Shown here: positions 8,431-16,441 of the stretch, piece by piece | Position numbering within the stretch: position 1 is the stretch's first letter | Layout of the letters: the number at the start of each line of letters is the position of its first letter | Assembly: GCA_963833495.1 (NCBI GenBank) | Contig: CAWHYJ010000004.1 | Span: forward strand, 248,001-312,000 | Length of the DNA stretch: 64,000 nt | Reading direction: 5' to 3' | Origin: Fodinibacter sp963833495 | GTDB taxonomy: Bacteria > Actinomycetota > Actinomycetes > Actinomycetales > Dermatophilaceae | The notes under the pieces: generated by a model | Databases searched by the model: none | What the model saw: the letters and a program-made list of their open reading frames with translations, nothing else | What the model was told of the DNA's origin: nothing | Program-made: the position numbers and the translations under genes

Positions 8431-9453
8431 TCAGGTCGTGGCGGGTGGCGACGCGGGCAGGTAGAGGGTGAACCGGCATCCGCGGTCGACGTTGACGACG
8501 TCGACCTCACCACCGTGCGCCCGGGCCACCCCGGCGACGATCGCCAGCCCGAGGCCGGACCCGGAGGCGGCGTCCGGTGTGCGCGCGGTGCTGCCGCGGT
8601 AGCCCGTTTCGAAGACTCGGCCCAGCACCTCGTCGGGGATGCCGCCGCACATGTCCTGCACCGCGATGACCACACCGTCGCGCTCGGCGAGGACCGTCGT
8701 GGTGACCTCACCTCCGCGCGGGGTGTGCCGGATGCCGTTGGCCACGAGGTTGGCGACCGCCCGCCCCACCTCCGCGGGGGCCACGCGGCACCGAACGCCG
8801 GGGCCGGCCGACCCGCTCAGCCGGACCCCCGCGGCATCCGCGATGGGGCCGAGGCCGGCGACGGCGTCGGAGACCAGGTCGCCCACGTCCGCCTCCGTCA
8901 TCTGCAGGTCGGGGTGGGCGGCCTGCAGGCGTGAGAGGGCGAGCAGCGCGTCGACGAGGTCGCCCATCCGGGTCACCGCGTCGCGCACCTGCCGCATGGC
9001 GGCCGGCACGTCGGTGGCCACGCCGTCCTCGACCGCCTCGCTGATCGCCCGGATGCCGGCGAGCGGGGTGCGCAGGTCGTGTGACACCCAGGCGACCAGC
9101 TCGCGCCGGTCGGCCTCGGCGCGGGCCTCCTGCTCACGGGCCATCCGGTCGGCGGTGGCGGCCCGGTCAGCGGCGATGACCCGCCGCGCAACGAGGGCGC
9201 CGAGCACGGCCGCGACGGGGACCGCCGCGAGCAGGACGAGGAGCACCGTCGCCGAGTCCTCCGGACGCAGGAACATGGCGCGCGAGCTGGCGTAGACGCC
9301 CGCCGCCACCGCCACGACGACGACGACCGGAGCGGCCACGGCGGCCCGCCCGACCGATCGGCGGCCCAGAGCCACCACGACGAGGACACCGAGCACGCCT
9401 ACGACGAGGGTGACGGCGGCGGACAGCGCCACCGCCGACAGCTGTGTGGACAT
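8431..9453 (-). CDS. HisKA-type membrane sensor histidine kinase
   Basis: 340 residues. Two or three hydrophobic segments in the first ~95 residues (VALSAAVTLVVGVLGVLVVVAL, AVLLVLLAAVPVAAVLGALVA), no large external domain, then a dimerisation/His helix with phosphoacceptor His in AWVSHDLRTPLAG. The HATPase_c domain has N-box VANLVANGIRHT, G1 DMCGGIP (a weak match to the usual D-x-G-x-G) and G2 ASGSGLGLAIV. Its ATG shares one base with the stop of the regulator gene upstream (TGATG at 9451-9455). The pair forms a two-gene operon and probably senses a membrane or envelope signal. Confidence 0.9.
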   Translation of the reverse strand: MSTQLSAVALSAAVTLVVGVLGVLVVVALGRRSVGRAAVAAPVVVVVAVAAGVYASSRAMFLRPEDSATVLLVLLAAVPVAAVLGALVARRVIAADRAATADRMAREQEARAEADRRELVAWVSHDLRTPLAGIRAISEAVEDGVATDVPAAMRQVRDAVTRMGDLVDALLALSRLQAAHPDLQMTEADVGDLVSDAVAGLGPIADAAGVRLSGSAGPGVRCRVAPAEVGRAVANLVANGIRHTPRGGEVTTTVLAERDGVVIAVQDMCGGIPDEVLGRVFETGYRGSTARTPDAASGSGLGLAIVAGVARAHGGEVDVVNVDRGCRFTLYLPASPPATT

Positions 9454-10184
9454 CAGGCCGCACCCGGCGGCCGAGCGTCCCAGCGGTAGCCCACACCGAA
9501 GACCGTGACGAGCCGGCGTGGGGCGGAAGGCTCGGCCTCGACCTTCTCGCGCAGGCGACGCACGTGCACCGTCACCGTCGACTCGTCGCCGAACTGCCAG
9601 CCCCAGACCTCGCGCATCAGCTCGTCGCGGCGGTGGACCACGCCCGGATGGGTCAGGAACCAGGCGAGCAGGGCGAACTCCCTTGCCGTGAGGGCGAGCT
9701 CGTGCCCTCCGCGGGTCACCACGTGCGCGCGACGGTCGAGCACGAGGTCGCCGTCGGCGCTCACGTCCACGACCGCGGCAACCCCCTCGGGGGCGCCGTC
9801 GGCCGAGGTGCCGGTCCCGGGCGACGCCCGGCGCACGACTGCCTGCACGCGCAGCACGAGCTCGCGTGGGCTGAACGGCTTGGTGACGTAGTCGTCGGCA
9901 CCGACCTCGAGCCCGAGGATGCGGTCCTCCTCCTCACCGAGCGCCGTGAGCATGACCACCGGGAGGCGCGGGTGGTCACGCCGCAGCCGGCGGCACACCT
10001 CCAGCCCCCCGATGCCGGGAAGCATCAGGTCGAGCACCACGACGTCGGGGGTCGTGTCCGTCGCGAGGCCCAGCGCCGTGGTGCCGTCGGCGGCCCGCTG
10101 CACGTCGAAGCCGGCCCGGCGCAGGTACGCCTCGACGACGTCGCCCACGGTGGGGTCGTCGTCGACGACCAGGGCGGTGCTCAT
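9453..10184 (-). CDS. OmpR/PhoB-family response regulator
   Basis: 243 residues: receiver with VVDDDPTVG, phosphoacceptor Asp in VVLDLMLPG and Lys in YVTKPFSP, followed by a winged-helix domain (ELALTAREFALLAWFLTHPG, then REVWGWQFGDESTVTVHVRRL). First gene of the operon with the kinase at 8431. It is divergent from the secreted protein gene at 10345 with a 160-bp gap, which may hold a shared control region, so that protein is a reasonable target. Confidence 0.93.
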   Translation of the reverse strand: MSTALVVDDDPTVGDVVEAYLRRAGFDVQRAADGTTALGLATDTTPDVVVLDLMLPGIGGLEVCRRLRRDHPRLPVVMLTALGEEEDRILGLEVGADDYVTKPFSPRELVLRVQAVVRRASPGTGTSADGAPEGVAAVVDVSADGDLVLDRRAHVVTRGGHELALTAREFALLAWFLTHPGVVHRRDELMREVWGWQFGDESTVTVHVRRLREKVEAEPSAPRRLVTVFGVGYRWDARPPGAA

Positions 10185-10344
10185 GGTCCGAGGATAGGGG
10201 CCGTGCCGTGCGCCCCACCGGGACCGGACGGCACGTCAGCACCTCGTAAGGAGGCAGTAACCGCAGGGTCATGGCGCCCGTCTGCACTGGTCGGTTGACT
10301 CGACCCAGGCCGCCACGAGGGTTGGCCGGAGAGCGAGGAAAACC

Positions 10345-10800
10345 GTGAAGCACAAGGCATTCCGCACGATCGCCGTCCTGGCCAGCGCCGGCGGTGCCGC
10401 CCTGGGGATGAGCGTTACGGCGCAGGCGGCGGGGGTATCGGGGCCGGCGATCTACGTCGACCACGTGCTCTACCGCACCGTCGCCACGCCCACCGACCTC
10501 TCCGGGACCGGCGCTCCGGCGCAGAGCTGGGACACCATCTACAACTTCTTCGGCGCCCAGCCCAGCGTCGCCACCGCGGCGCCGGGCGACCCCGGTTACA
10601 ACGGCGGTCGCTGGCAGGTGCACAAGGTGTCGACCCCGGACGGGTATGCCGCTGCGCTCGCGGCCGGTGACCTCGACGGCAACGGCGTGCTCGACTCGGC
10701 GGCCGAGATCGACGCCGCCCTCGCGAGTGGGGCCCTCGTCGACGACGGCATCGTCAAGTACTTCGTGTGCACGCTGAACAAGGTGCCGCGCGGCCACTGA
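10345..10800 (+). CDS. small secreted protein of unknown function
   Basis: 151 residues. An N-terminal signal peptide (KHKAFRTIAVLASAGGAALG, cleavage after TAQAA) is followed by a compact Gly/Ala/Asp-rich region. The segment DLDGNGVLDSAAEIDAAL resembles a single EF-hand or dockerin-like Ca2+ loop (D-x-D-G-N-G). One Cys (FVCTLNK) near the C-terminus. No LPxTG-type sorting signal, so it is not a substrate of the neighbouring sortase by that route. Starts at GTG 10345 behind GAGCGAGGAAAAC. Family not recognised. Confidence 0.75.
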   Translation: MKHKAFRTIAVLASAGGAALGMSVTAQAAGVSGPAIYVDHVLYRTVATPTDLSGTGAPAQSWDTIYNFFGAQPSVATAAPGDPGYNGGRWQVHKVSTPDGYAAALAAGDLDGNGVLDSAAEIDAALASGALVDDGIVKYFVCTLNKVPRGH

Positions 10801-10827
10801 ACACGCCGTGGTTCACGCGGTGACGGA

Positions 10828-10857
10828 GGCGCCGCCGGTGGCAGGGCCGGCGGCGCC
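10828..10857 (+). terminator. GC-rich hairpin terminator
   Basis: GGCGCCGCCGG (10828-10838) and CCGGCGGCGCC (10847-10857) form a perfect 11-bp stem with an 8-nt loop, 27 bp after the stop of the secreted protein gene. No U-tract follows, as is usual in actinobacteria. Confidence 0.65.
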
Positions 10858-10988
10858 CTCGCGGGCCCGGCCTTCCGCCGACGGCTGTCGGCGGGAGCCG
10901 TCTGACCATTTGGCGAGGGCCCGAAAGGGAGTTGGGTACGTCACGCATCTGCAGGTGGCGTTCAGGCGCGGCTCCTATCCTTGATGGC

Positions 10989-11090
10989 GTGACGACAACT
11001 GTCGGCGAGCCGCACGGCGCCCACGCCCCGGGGTGCCGCCCGGCGCATGCGGGGCTCTCGGGTCGTCCGCACGCCCGCGCACTGTCGTGA
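10989..11090 (+). CDS. possible 33-residue leader ORF before the sortase
   Basis: A GTG at 10989 lies 7 bp after a -10-like TATCCT (10976-10981), the leaderless layout seen repeatedly in this window. It opens a 33-codon frame (start MTTTVGEPHGAHAPG) that ends at TGA 11088-11090, overlapping the proposed sortase GTG (11087) as GTGA. The layout suggests a translated leader coupled to the sortase gene. Coding content is unremarkable (His/Pro/Gly-rich), so it may be only a chance frame. Confidence 0.3.
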   Translation: MTTTVGEPHGAHAPGCRPAHAGLSGRPHARALS

Positions 11091-11803
11091 GCGACGTCGG
11101 CGGAACCCTTCGTCGGCTGGTCGGAGCCTTCGGTGAGGTGCTCATCACGATCGGGGTGCTGCTGCTGCTGTTCGTGACGTGGCAGCTGTGGTGGACCGAC
11201 ATCACCGCCAACCGCGAGCAGGCCAGCACCATCCAGAGCCTCGAGCAGGACTTCGGAGACGTTCAGCACGGCGGCCTGGGCGGCAACGACGCGCTGGCCA
11301 CGCTCAAGAGCGTGCCGTTCGGCAAGGCCTTCGCGATCGTGCGCATCCCGAGGTTCGGGGCCGACTTCGCCAGGCCGGTGATCGAGGGCAGCAGCCGCAG
11401 CGTCCTGAAGAAGGGCGTCGGGCACTACTCCGGTACCGCGATGCCGGGGCAGGTGGGGAACTTCGCAGTGTCCGGTCACCGCACGACGTACGGTCGGCCG
11501 TTCCACAACATCGACAAGCTCCGCAAGGGTGACGTCATCGTCATCGAGACCAAGTCGAGCTTCGCGGTGTATGCCGTCGACCGGCACGTGCTCGTGCGTC
11601 CATGGCAGGTGGAGGTGATCGCCCCGGTGCCGCAACACCCCGGCGCGAAACCCACTGCGGCCGTGATGACGATGACCTCCTGCCACCCGAAGTACAGCGC
11701 GACGCAGCGCTACGTCACCTTCTCCCACCTCGTGAAGGTCATTCCGAGGTCGGACGGTCTGCCGGCCTCGTTCATGGCCGTCCCGGCCGGGGCGGTGACC
11801 TGA
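11087..11803 (+). CDS. class E sortase
   Basis: 238 residues from GTG 11087 (alternatives upstream lack a ribosome site). One N-terminal membrane anchor (GEVLITIGVLLLLFVTWQLW) and a sortase domain with the catalytic triad His131 (AVSGHRTTYG), Cys199 (TMTSCHPKYS) and Arg208 (ATQRYVTFS). Class E sortases of high-GC Gram-positives attach proteins to the peptidoglycan, often at LAxTG rather than LPxTG motifs. No substrate with such a tail is seen in this window. A small membrane protein gene follows 1 bp later and is probably co-transcribed. Confidence 0.92.
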   Translation: MSDVGGTLRRLVGAFGEVLITIGVLLLLFVTWQLWWTDITANREQASTIQSLEQDFGDVQHGGLGGNDALATLKSVPFGKAFAIVRIPRFGADFARPVIEGSSRSVLKKGVGHYSGTAMPGQVGNFAVSGHRTTYGRPFHNIDKLRKGDVIVIETKSSFAVYAVDRHVLVRPWQVEVIAPVPQHPGAKPTAAVMTMTSCHPKYSATQRYVTFSHLVKVIPRSDGLPASFMAVPAGAVT

Positions 11804-11804
11804 G

Positions 11805-11990
11805 GTGTACGCAGCACTGTGGCGATCGTTGCCGGGACCTCGGTGGGTCAAGGCCCTGCAGTGCCTGGTCCTCGTGCTCGCCGTCGTCGCGGTCTGCTTC
11901 GTGTGGCTGTTCCCTGCCGTCGCCCCCTACATGCCGTTCAACGACAACTCCGTCGAGAACGGCACCCAGACCACCGGCCAGGCGCCTTGA
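11805..11990 (+). CDS. small membrane protein after the sortase
   Basis: 61 residues from GTG 11805, one base after the sortase stop. One hydrophobic helix (ALQCLVLVLAVVAVCFVWLF) followed by a short external tail (PFNDNSVENGTQTTGQAP). Small proteins of this shape often follow sortase E genes in actinobacteria. No known function; it might assist the sortase or sit in the same membrane complex. Confidence 0.7.
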   Translation: MYAALWRSLPGPRWVKALQCLVLVLAVVAVCFVWLFPAVAPYMPFNDNSVENGTQTTGQAP

Positions 11991-12020
11991 ACCGCGCGAC
12001 GACGAGCGCTGACCAGGGTG

Positions 12021-12079
12021 TCCCGGACATCCCGGACATCCCGGACATCCCGGACATCCCGGACATCCCGGACGTCCCG
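12021..12079. repeat. 9-bp tandem repeat, six copies
   Basis: Six head-to-tail copies of TCCCGGACA run from 12021 to 12074, the last with A to G, followed by TCCCG. All copies are in phase with a 3-codon unit, but neither strand carries a convincing gene here. Too short and spacer-free for CRISPR. Probably a replication-slippage array. Confidence 0.85.
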
Positions 12080-12187
12080 TCCCGGGCCGTGTCGCTGACC
12101 TTGGTAACGGGCGGGCAGCCGCCCGACGGTAGTGCGCCCAGACGCCCCGCCGCGAACCCGGCACCGGGTGCTGCTCGGGCATCTCGA

Positions 12188-12316
12188 TCAGCCCCGACGG
12201 TCTGCCGACCAGTCGGCCCAGCGGGTGGCGGCGACCGGGACGCCGACGGCGACGAGCGCACCGAGCCCGCCGAGGAGGAGGACACGGCGAGGTGGGCGTG
12301 CGGGAGGTGTCGTCAT
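12188..12316 (-). CDS. possible 42-residue membrane peptide
   Basis: An ATG at 12316 preceded by GGGGGG opens a 42-codon frame with a basic N-terminus (PPARPPRRVLLLGGLG) and one hydrophobic stretch (LVAVGVPVAA), the look of a small membrane protein or Tat-less signal anchor. It falls in the gap between the sortase unit and the ROK gene. No homologue recognised; coding status is uncertain. Confidence 0.3.
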   Translation of the reverse strand: MTTPPARPPRRVLLLGGLGALVAVGVPVAATRWADWSADRRG

Positions 12317-12401
12317 CCCCCCAGTGCGGGTCCCGGTGCGTGGTGTCCACCGTCATCGCGCTGTCACCCGCCGGTGAGGTCGGCCTCCCGGCGGGGTGGG
12401 C

Positions 12402-13607
12402 TCAGTCGACCACGGCGGCAGCGAGCTGCAGCTCGACCTGCTGCACCGACAGCACGTGCTGCACGACCATCGTGGCCGCCCCGATGACGCCCGCCTGGCC
12501 GGCGGTGCGCGAGGCAACGATCTGCAGCTCGCCCGTCGCCAAGGGGAGCGAGCGCCCGTAGACGACCTCGCGGATGCCGGCCAGCAGGCTCTCGGCCGAC
12601 TGCGCCAGCAGGCCACCCACCGCGATGACCGAGGGGTTGAACAGGCTGACGCAGGTGGCCAGCACGTGCCCGAGCTCGCGGCCGGCCTCGCGCACGGCGG
12701 AGGCCGCCGCGAGGTCGCCGTGGTTGGCGAGCTGGACGAGACCACGGCTGTCGCCGGCGTCTATCCCGTTCTCCTGCAACCTTCTGACGATGGCTGGGCC
12801 ACTGGCCACGGCCTCGAGGCAGCCGATGTTGCCACAGGTGCACGGAGTGTCGCCGCCGTGGAGCGCGGCGACGTGGCCGAGGTCGCCGGCGGCCCCCTGA
12901 GCGCCCCGGTGCAGGCGCCCCCCGCTGATGATGCCGGCACCGATGCCCGTCGCGACCTTCACGAAGATGAGGTGCTGCACGTCGGGGTAGACGGTGGCGT
13001 GCTCACCCAGGGCCATCAGGTTCACGTCGTTGTCGACGAGCACGGGACCCCCGAGCTCCCGGGAGACGTGGCCGGGGACGTCGTAGTCGTCCCACCCCGG
13101 CATGATCGGCGGTAGGACGGGCCGTCCGGTCGAGTGCTCGACAGGGCCGGGCAGGCCGACGCCCACACCGGCGAGGTCATCGCGGCTGCGGCCGGCGGCC
13201 GACAACAGCGCCCGCCCGGCACCGGCGACGTCATCGAGCACTGACTCGGGTCCGGCCGAGATGTCGATGCGCAGCGCCTCCTCGGCCAGCACCCGGCCGC
13301 GCAGGTCGGTGAGCGCGACCAGGGCGTGGGTGGCACCGAGGTCCACACCGATGATGACGCCGGCATTGGGGTTGAAGGCGAGCCGGGCGGGGGGACGGCC
13401 GCCCGTGGACGCGGCCTCCCCCGAGGGGATCAGCAGGCCGGCTGCGAGCAGGGCATCGACCCGGGCACCGACGGTCGACCTGGCCAGGCCGGTCATCCGG
13501 ATCAGCTCGGCCCTGGTGCGCGGTGTGCCGTCCAGCATGAGCTGGAGCAACTCACCGGCACCGGCTGAGCCACCCACGCTCGGAAAGGCGGCAAGCGTGC
13601 TGGTCAC
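12402..13607 (-). CDS. ROK-family transcriptional repressor
   Basis: 401 residues from GTG 13607 (ATG 13625 is an alternative adding six residues). N-terminal winged helix-turn-helix (TRAELIRMTGLARSTVGARVDALL) followed by a sugar-kinase-like ROK domain: GVIIGVDLGATHALVAL, the zinc motif GDTPCTCGNIGCLEA and the sugar-binding EAVASGPAI region. ROK repressors release DNA on binding a sugar. It is divergent from the ABC importer genes with about 106 bp between starts and probably binds the perfect inverted repeat at 13668-13694, controlling the whole catabolic cluster and possibly itself. Confidence 0.9.
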   Translation of the reverse strand: MTSTLAAFPSVGGSAGAGELLQLMLDGTPRTRAELIRMTGLARSTVGARVDALLAAGLLIPSGEAASTGGRPPARLAFNPNAGVIIGVDLGATHALVALTDLRGRVLAEEALRIDISAGPESVLDDVAGAGRALLSAAGRSRDDLAGVGVGLPGPVEHSTGRPVLPPIMPGWDDYDVPGHVSRELGGPVLVDNDVNLMALGEHATVYPDVQHLIFVKVATGIGAGIISGGRLHRGAQGAAGDLGHVAALHGGDTPCTCGNIGCLEAVASGPAIVRRLQENGIDAGDSRGLVQLANHGDLAAASAVREAGRELGHVLATCVSLFNPSVIAVGGLLAQSAESLLAGIREVVYGRSLPLATGELQIVASRTAGQAGVIGAATMVVQHVLSVQQVELQLAAAVVD

Positions 13608-13667
13608 GCAGGTAGTGAAACACATCAATGCCGGCACCTTCTGCAGAAGTCGGTGTGATTGATCACT

Positions 13668-13694
13668 ACTTTTGCTTGACGAAGCGACAAAAGT
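13668..13694. promoter_or_regulatory. inverted-repeat operator, likely ROK regulator site
   Basis: ACTTTTG (13668-13674) and CAAAAGT (13688-13694) form a perfect 7-bp inverted repeat with a 13-bp spacer, AT-rich in an otherwise very GC-rich region. It covers the -35 element of the importer promoter, so a bound repressor would block it. Confidence 0.65.
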
Positions 13695-13705
13695 GCGGCT
13701 AGCGT
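13676..13705 (+). promoter_or_regulatory. promoter of the ABC importer operon
   Basis: TTGACG (13676-13681) and TAGCGT (13700-13705) are spaced by 18 bp, a good vegetative sigma-factor promoter. Transcription would begin around 13712-13714, at the ATG itself, so the first gene is probably translated from a leaderless mRNA. Confidence 0.6.
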
Positions 13706-13713
13706 CCCCTCGC

Positions 13714-15228
13714 ATGGCAGGCAACGGCGCCTCGACCCTCCTGGGCATGGCCGACATCGTGAAGCGTTTCCCGGGGGTCGTCGCGCTCGCCGGGGTCGAC
13801 CTCGAGGTCGTACCGGGCGAGGTGCACTGCCTCCTCGGCCAGAACGGCGCGGGCAAGTCGACACTGATCAAGGTCCTCGCCGGGGTGCACGAACCCGACG
13901 AGGGCACGATCACCTGGGAGGGCGAGGAGGTGCACCTCGGCCACCCGCAGGCGGCCATGGACCTCGGCATCGCCACGATCTACCAGGAGCTCGACCTGGT
14001 CGGCGGGCTCACCGTCGCCGAGAACATCTACCTCGGCCACGAGAAGTCGCGCTTCGGCTTCTCGCAGCGCCGCGCCGCCGCGAAGTCGGCCGCCGCGCTC
14101 CTCAAGCGCCTCGGCCACCCCGAGATCTCACCGTCGCGGGAGGTCGGCACGCTCAGCGCCGCCGGCCAGCAGATCGTGAGCATGGCCCGGGCTCTCTCGC
14201 ACGACGTGCGCCTCATCGTCATGGACGAGCCGTCGGCGGTGCTCGACGGCGGAGAAGTGCAACGCCTCTTTCGCGTCATTCGCGACCTGACCGCCGAGGG
14301 CGTGGCCGTCGTCTACATCTCGCACCGGCTGGAGGAGATCCGCACGATCGGCGACCGGGTCACCGTGCTCAAGGACGGCCGTACCGTGGCCACCGGCCTG
14401 CCGGCCAAGGAGACACCCACCTCGGAGATCATCCGGCTGATGACCGGCCGGTCGATCGAGTACGTCTTCCCGACCCGCAGGACCGTGCCCGATGCCGAGC
14501 CGCTGCTGCGCGTCGAGGGACTCTCCCGCCGTGGTGAGTTCCAGGACGTCACCTTCAGCGTGCGACCGGGGGAGGTGCTCGGGCTCGCCGGACTGGTCGG
14601 CGCCGGGCGGTCGGAGATCCTCGAGACCGTCTTCGGCGCCCGCAGGAGTGATGCCGGCACCGTGCACGTCGACGGCGTGCGCCTGCGGCCCGGGTCGGTG
14701 CAGGCGGCCGTGTCGGCCGGGGTCGGGCTGGCGCCCGAGGAGCGCAAGAGCCAGGCGCTGCTGCTCGGCGACAGCGTCGCCACCAACATCAGCATGGCCA
14801 GCCTCACGCGCTTCTCGCGGGCGGGCATGCTCGACCGCAGCGCCGAGAAGCGCGCCGCGACCGAACAGGTCGAGAGCCTCGACGTGCGCCCCACCGGGGT
14901 CGACCGCGAGATGCGCACCCTGTCGGGGGGCAACCAGCAGAAGGTCGTGCTGGCCCGCTGGCTGCTCCACGGATGCCGGGTCCTCCTGCTCGACGAGCCC
15001 ACTCGCGGCGTCGACGTGGGCGCGCGCTCGGAGATCTACGCCCTCGTCCGTCGGCTCGCCGACGACGGGGTGGCCGTCGTCGTCGTGTCCAGCGAGATCG
15101 AGGAGGTGCTCGGCCTTGCCGACCGCGTCTTCGTCATCGGAGAGGGGCTCGTGCTCCACGAGGCCCCGGCCGACCAGCTCGACGAGCACCAGGTGCTCGA
15201 CATCATCATGAGAGGAGACGCGGCATGA
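13714..15228 (+). CDS. sugar ABC importer, double ATPase subunit (RbsA/MglA type)
   Basis: 504 residues from ATG 13714, which the promoter position supports; the frame is open further upstream but into the operator. Two ABC domains: first with Walker A GQNGAGKST, signature LSAAGQQ and Walker B LIVMDEPSAV; second with the degenerate Walker A GLVGAGRSEI typical of RbsA-like proteins, signature LSGGNQQKV and Walker B LLLDEPTRGVD. Works on the inner face of the membrane with the permease and lipoprotein encoded next. The stop overlaps the permease ATG (ATGA). Confidence 0.94.
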   Translation: MAGNGASTLLGMADIVKRFPGVVALAGVDLEVVPGEVHCLLGQNGAGKSTLIKVLAGVHEPDEGTITWEGEEVHLGHPQAAMDLGIATIYQELDLVGGLTVAENIYLGHEKSRFGFSQRRAAAKSAAALLKRLGHPEISPSREVGTLSAAGQQIVSMARALSHDVRLIVMDEPSAVLDGGEVQRLFRVIRDLTAEGVAVVYISHRLEEIRTIGDRVTVLKDGRTVATGLPAKETPTSEIIRLMTGRSIEYVFPTRRTVPDAEPLLRVEGLSRRGEFQDVTFSVRPGEVLGLAGLVGAGRSEILETVFGARRSDAGTVHVDGVRLRPGSVQAAVSAGVGLAPEERKSQALLLGDSVATNISMASLTRFSRAGMLDRSAEKRAATEQVESLDVRPTGVDREMRTLSGGNQQKVVLARWLLHGCRVLLLDEPTRGVDVGARSEIYALVRRLADDGVAVVVVSSEIEEVLGLADRVFVIGEGLVLHEAPADQLDEHQVLDIIMRGDAA

Positions 15229-16322
15229 GTGTCGAGTCGACCCAGAAGTCCCCGGATCCGGAGGGCACCTCGTCGGTCTCCGACGACCTGCCGGTCCGGG
15301 CGGCGGGCGAGTCCGCGCCGCTGCCTCCCGACGCCGCACCGGCGGCCGGCTCCCGTCTCCACTCCCTCATGGCTGGCTCGGGCGGGCGCAACCTGGGCCT
15401 GGTCATCGCCCTGCTGCTGCTGTGCATCGTGGGCGTGGCCACGGCCGGCGACAGCTTCGCGAGCGTCGCCAACGCGATGACCATCCTGCGGCTCGCCTCG
15501 GTCATCGGCGTCGTGAGCGTCGGCATGACCTTCGTCATCGGCGGGGGCGGCATCGACCTTTCGGTCGGTGCCCAGGTTGCCCTGGCGAGCGTGTGGGCGA
15601 CAACCCTGGCGACGCAGACCATCGCCGCCGACACCCACTGGATCGTGATGGTGTTCACTGCCCTCGCCGTCGGTGCGGGCTGCGGGCTGGTCAACGGGGT
15701 GCTGATCGCCTACGGCCGGATCGCCCCGTTCATCGCGACGCTCGCGATGCTCGCCGCCGCCCGAGGCCTCGCGGAGATCATCGCCCAGCGACGCACCCAG
15801 ATCATCACGAGCCGCGCGTTCATCGACTTCTTCGGTGGCAGCGTCCTCGGTGTCCCGGTGCTCGTCATCATCTTCGCGCTCGTCGCCGTCATCGGGTGGG
15901 TGCTGCTCAACCGCACCACCTTCGGCCGCCGCACCCTCGCGGTGGGCGGCAACCCCGAAGCCGCGCGGCTGGCCGGCATCAAGGTGCAGCGTCAGACGAT
16001 GTACCTGTACATCCTGCTGGGTCTGGCCTGCGGCCTCGCTGCCGTCATGATCATGGCCCGCACGACCACCGGCACCTCCACCCACGGGCAGCTCTACGAG
16101 CTCGACGCCATCGCTGCGGTGGTCATCGGCGGGACGCTGCTCAGCGGTGGCCGCGCCACCATCGTCGGCACCGTCATCGGCGTGCTCATCTTCACCACCC
16201 TCACGAACGTCTTCACGCTGAACAACCTCGACACCTCCACCCAGGCCGTCGCCAAGGGCGTGATCATCGTCGCCGCGGTGCTGCTGCAGCAGCGCGTCGC
16301 CGCCCGCCGTCGCGCGCCCTGA
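15225..16322 (+). CDS. sugar ABC importer permease (RbsC type)
   Basis: 365 residues. An unusually long polar N-terminal tail (~55 residues, Pro/Ser/Asp-rich) precedes about eight to nine membrane helices. Family hallmarks include GGIDLSVGAQVALASV, VNGVLIAYGRIAPFIATL, GGNPEAARLAGIKV and AVVIGGTLLSGGRATIVGT. Overlaps the ATPase gene by 4 bp. Substrate is not readable from the permease; the downstream dehydrogenase and isomerase suggest a polyol or uncommon sugar. Confidence 0.94.
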   Translation: MSVESTQKSPDPEGTSSVSDDLPVRAAGESAPLPPDAAPAAGSRLHSLMAGSGGRNLGLVIALLLLCIVGVATAGDSFASVANAMTILRLASVIGVVSVGMTFVIGGGGIDLSVGAQVALASVWATTLATQTIAADTHWIVMVFTALAVGAGCGLVNGVLIAYGRIAPFIATLAMLAAARGLAEIIAQRRTQIITSRAFIDFFGGSVLGVPVLVIIFALVAVIGWVLLNRTTFGRRTLAVGGNPEAARLAGIKVQRQTMYLYILLGLACGLAAVMIMARTTTGTSTHGQLYELDAIAAVVIGGTLLSGGRATIVGTVIGVLIFTTLTNVFTLNNLDTSTQAVAKGVIIVAAVLLQQRVAARRRAP

Positions 16323-16441
16323 GCCCTCGGCTCGCCTTTGCGAGCCAGCCCTCCTCCACCCTCACCACCCACCACGGCACCGTCACCACCGCAGCACCGC
16401 CATCACCCACCACAGCACCGCCCCTCGCAAGGAGACCAACC

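Noticed and set aside
12021..12079. CRISPR array
   Set aside because: 9-bp units with no spacers and no cas genes nearby.
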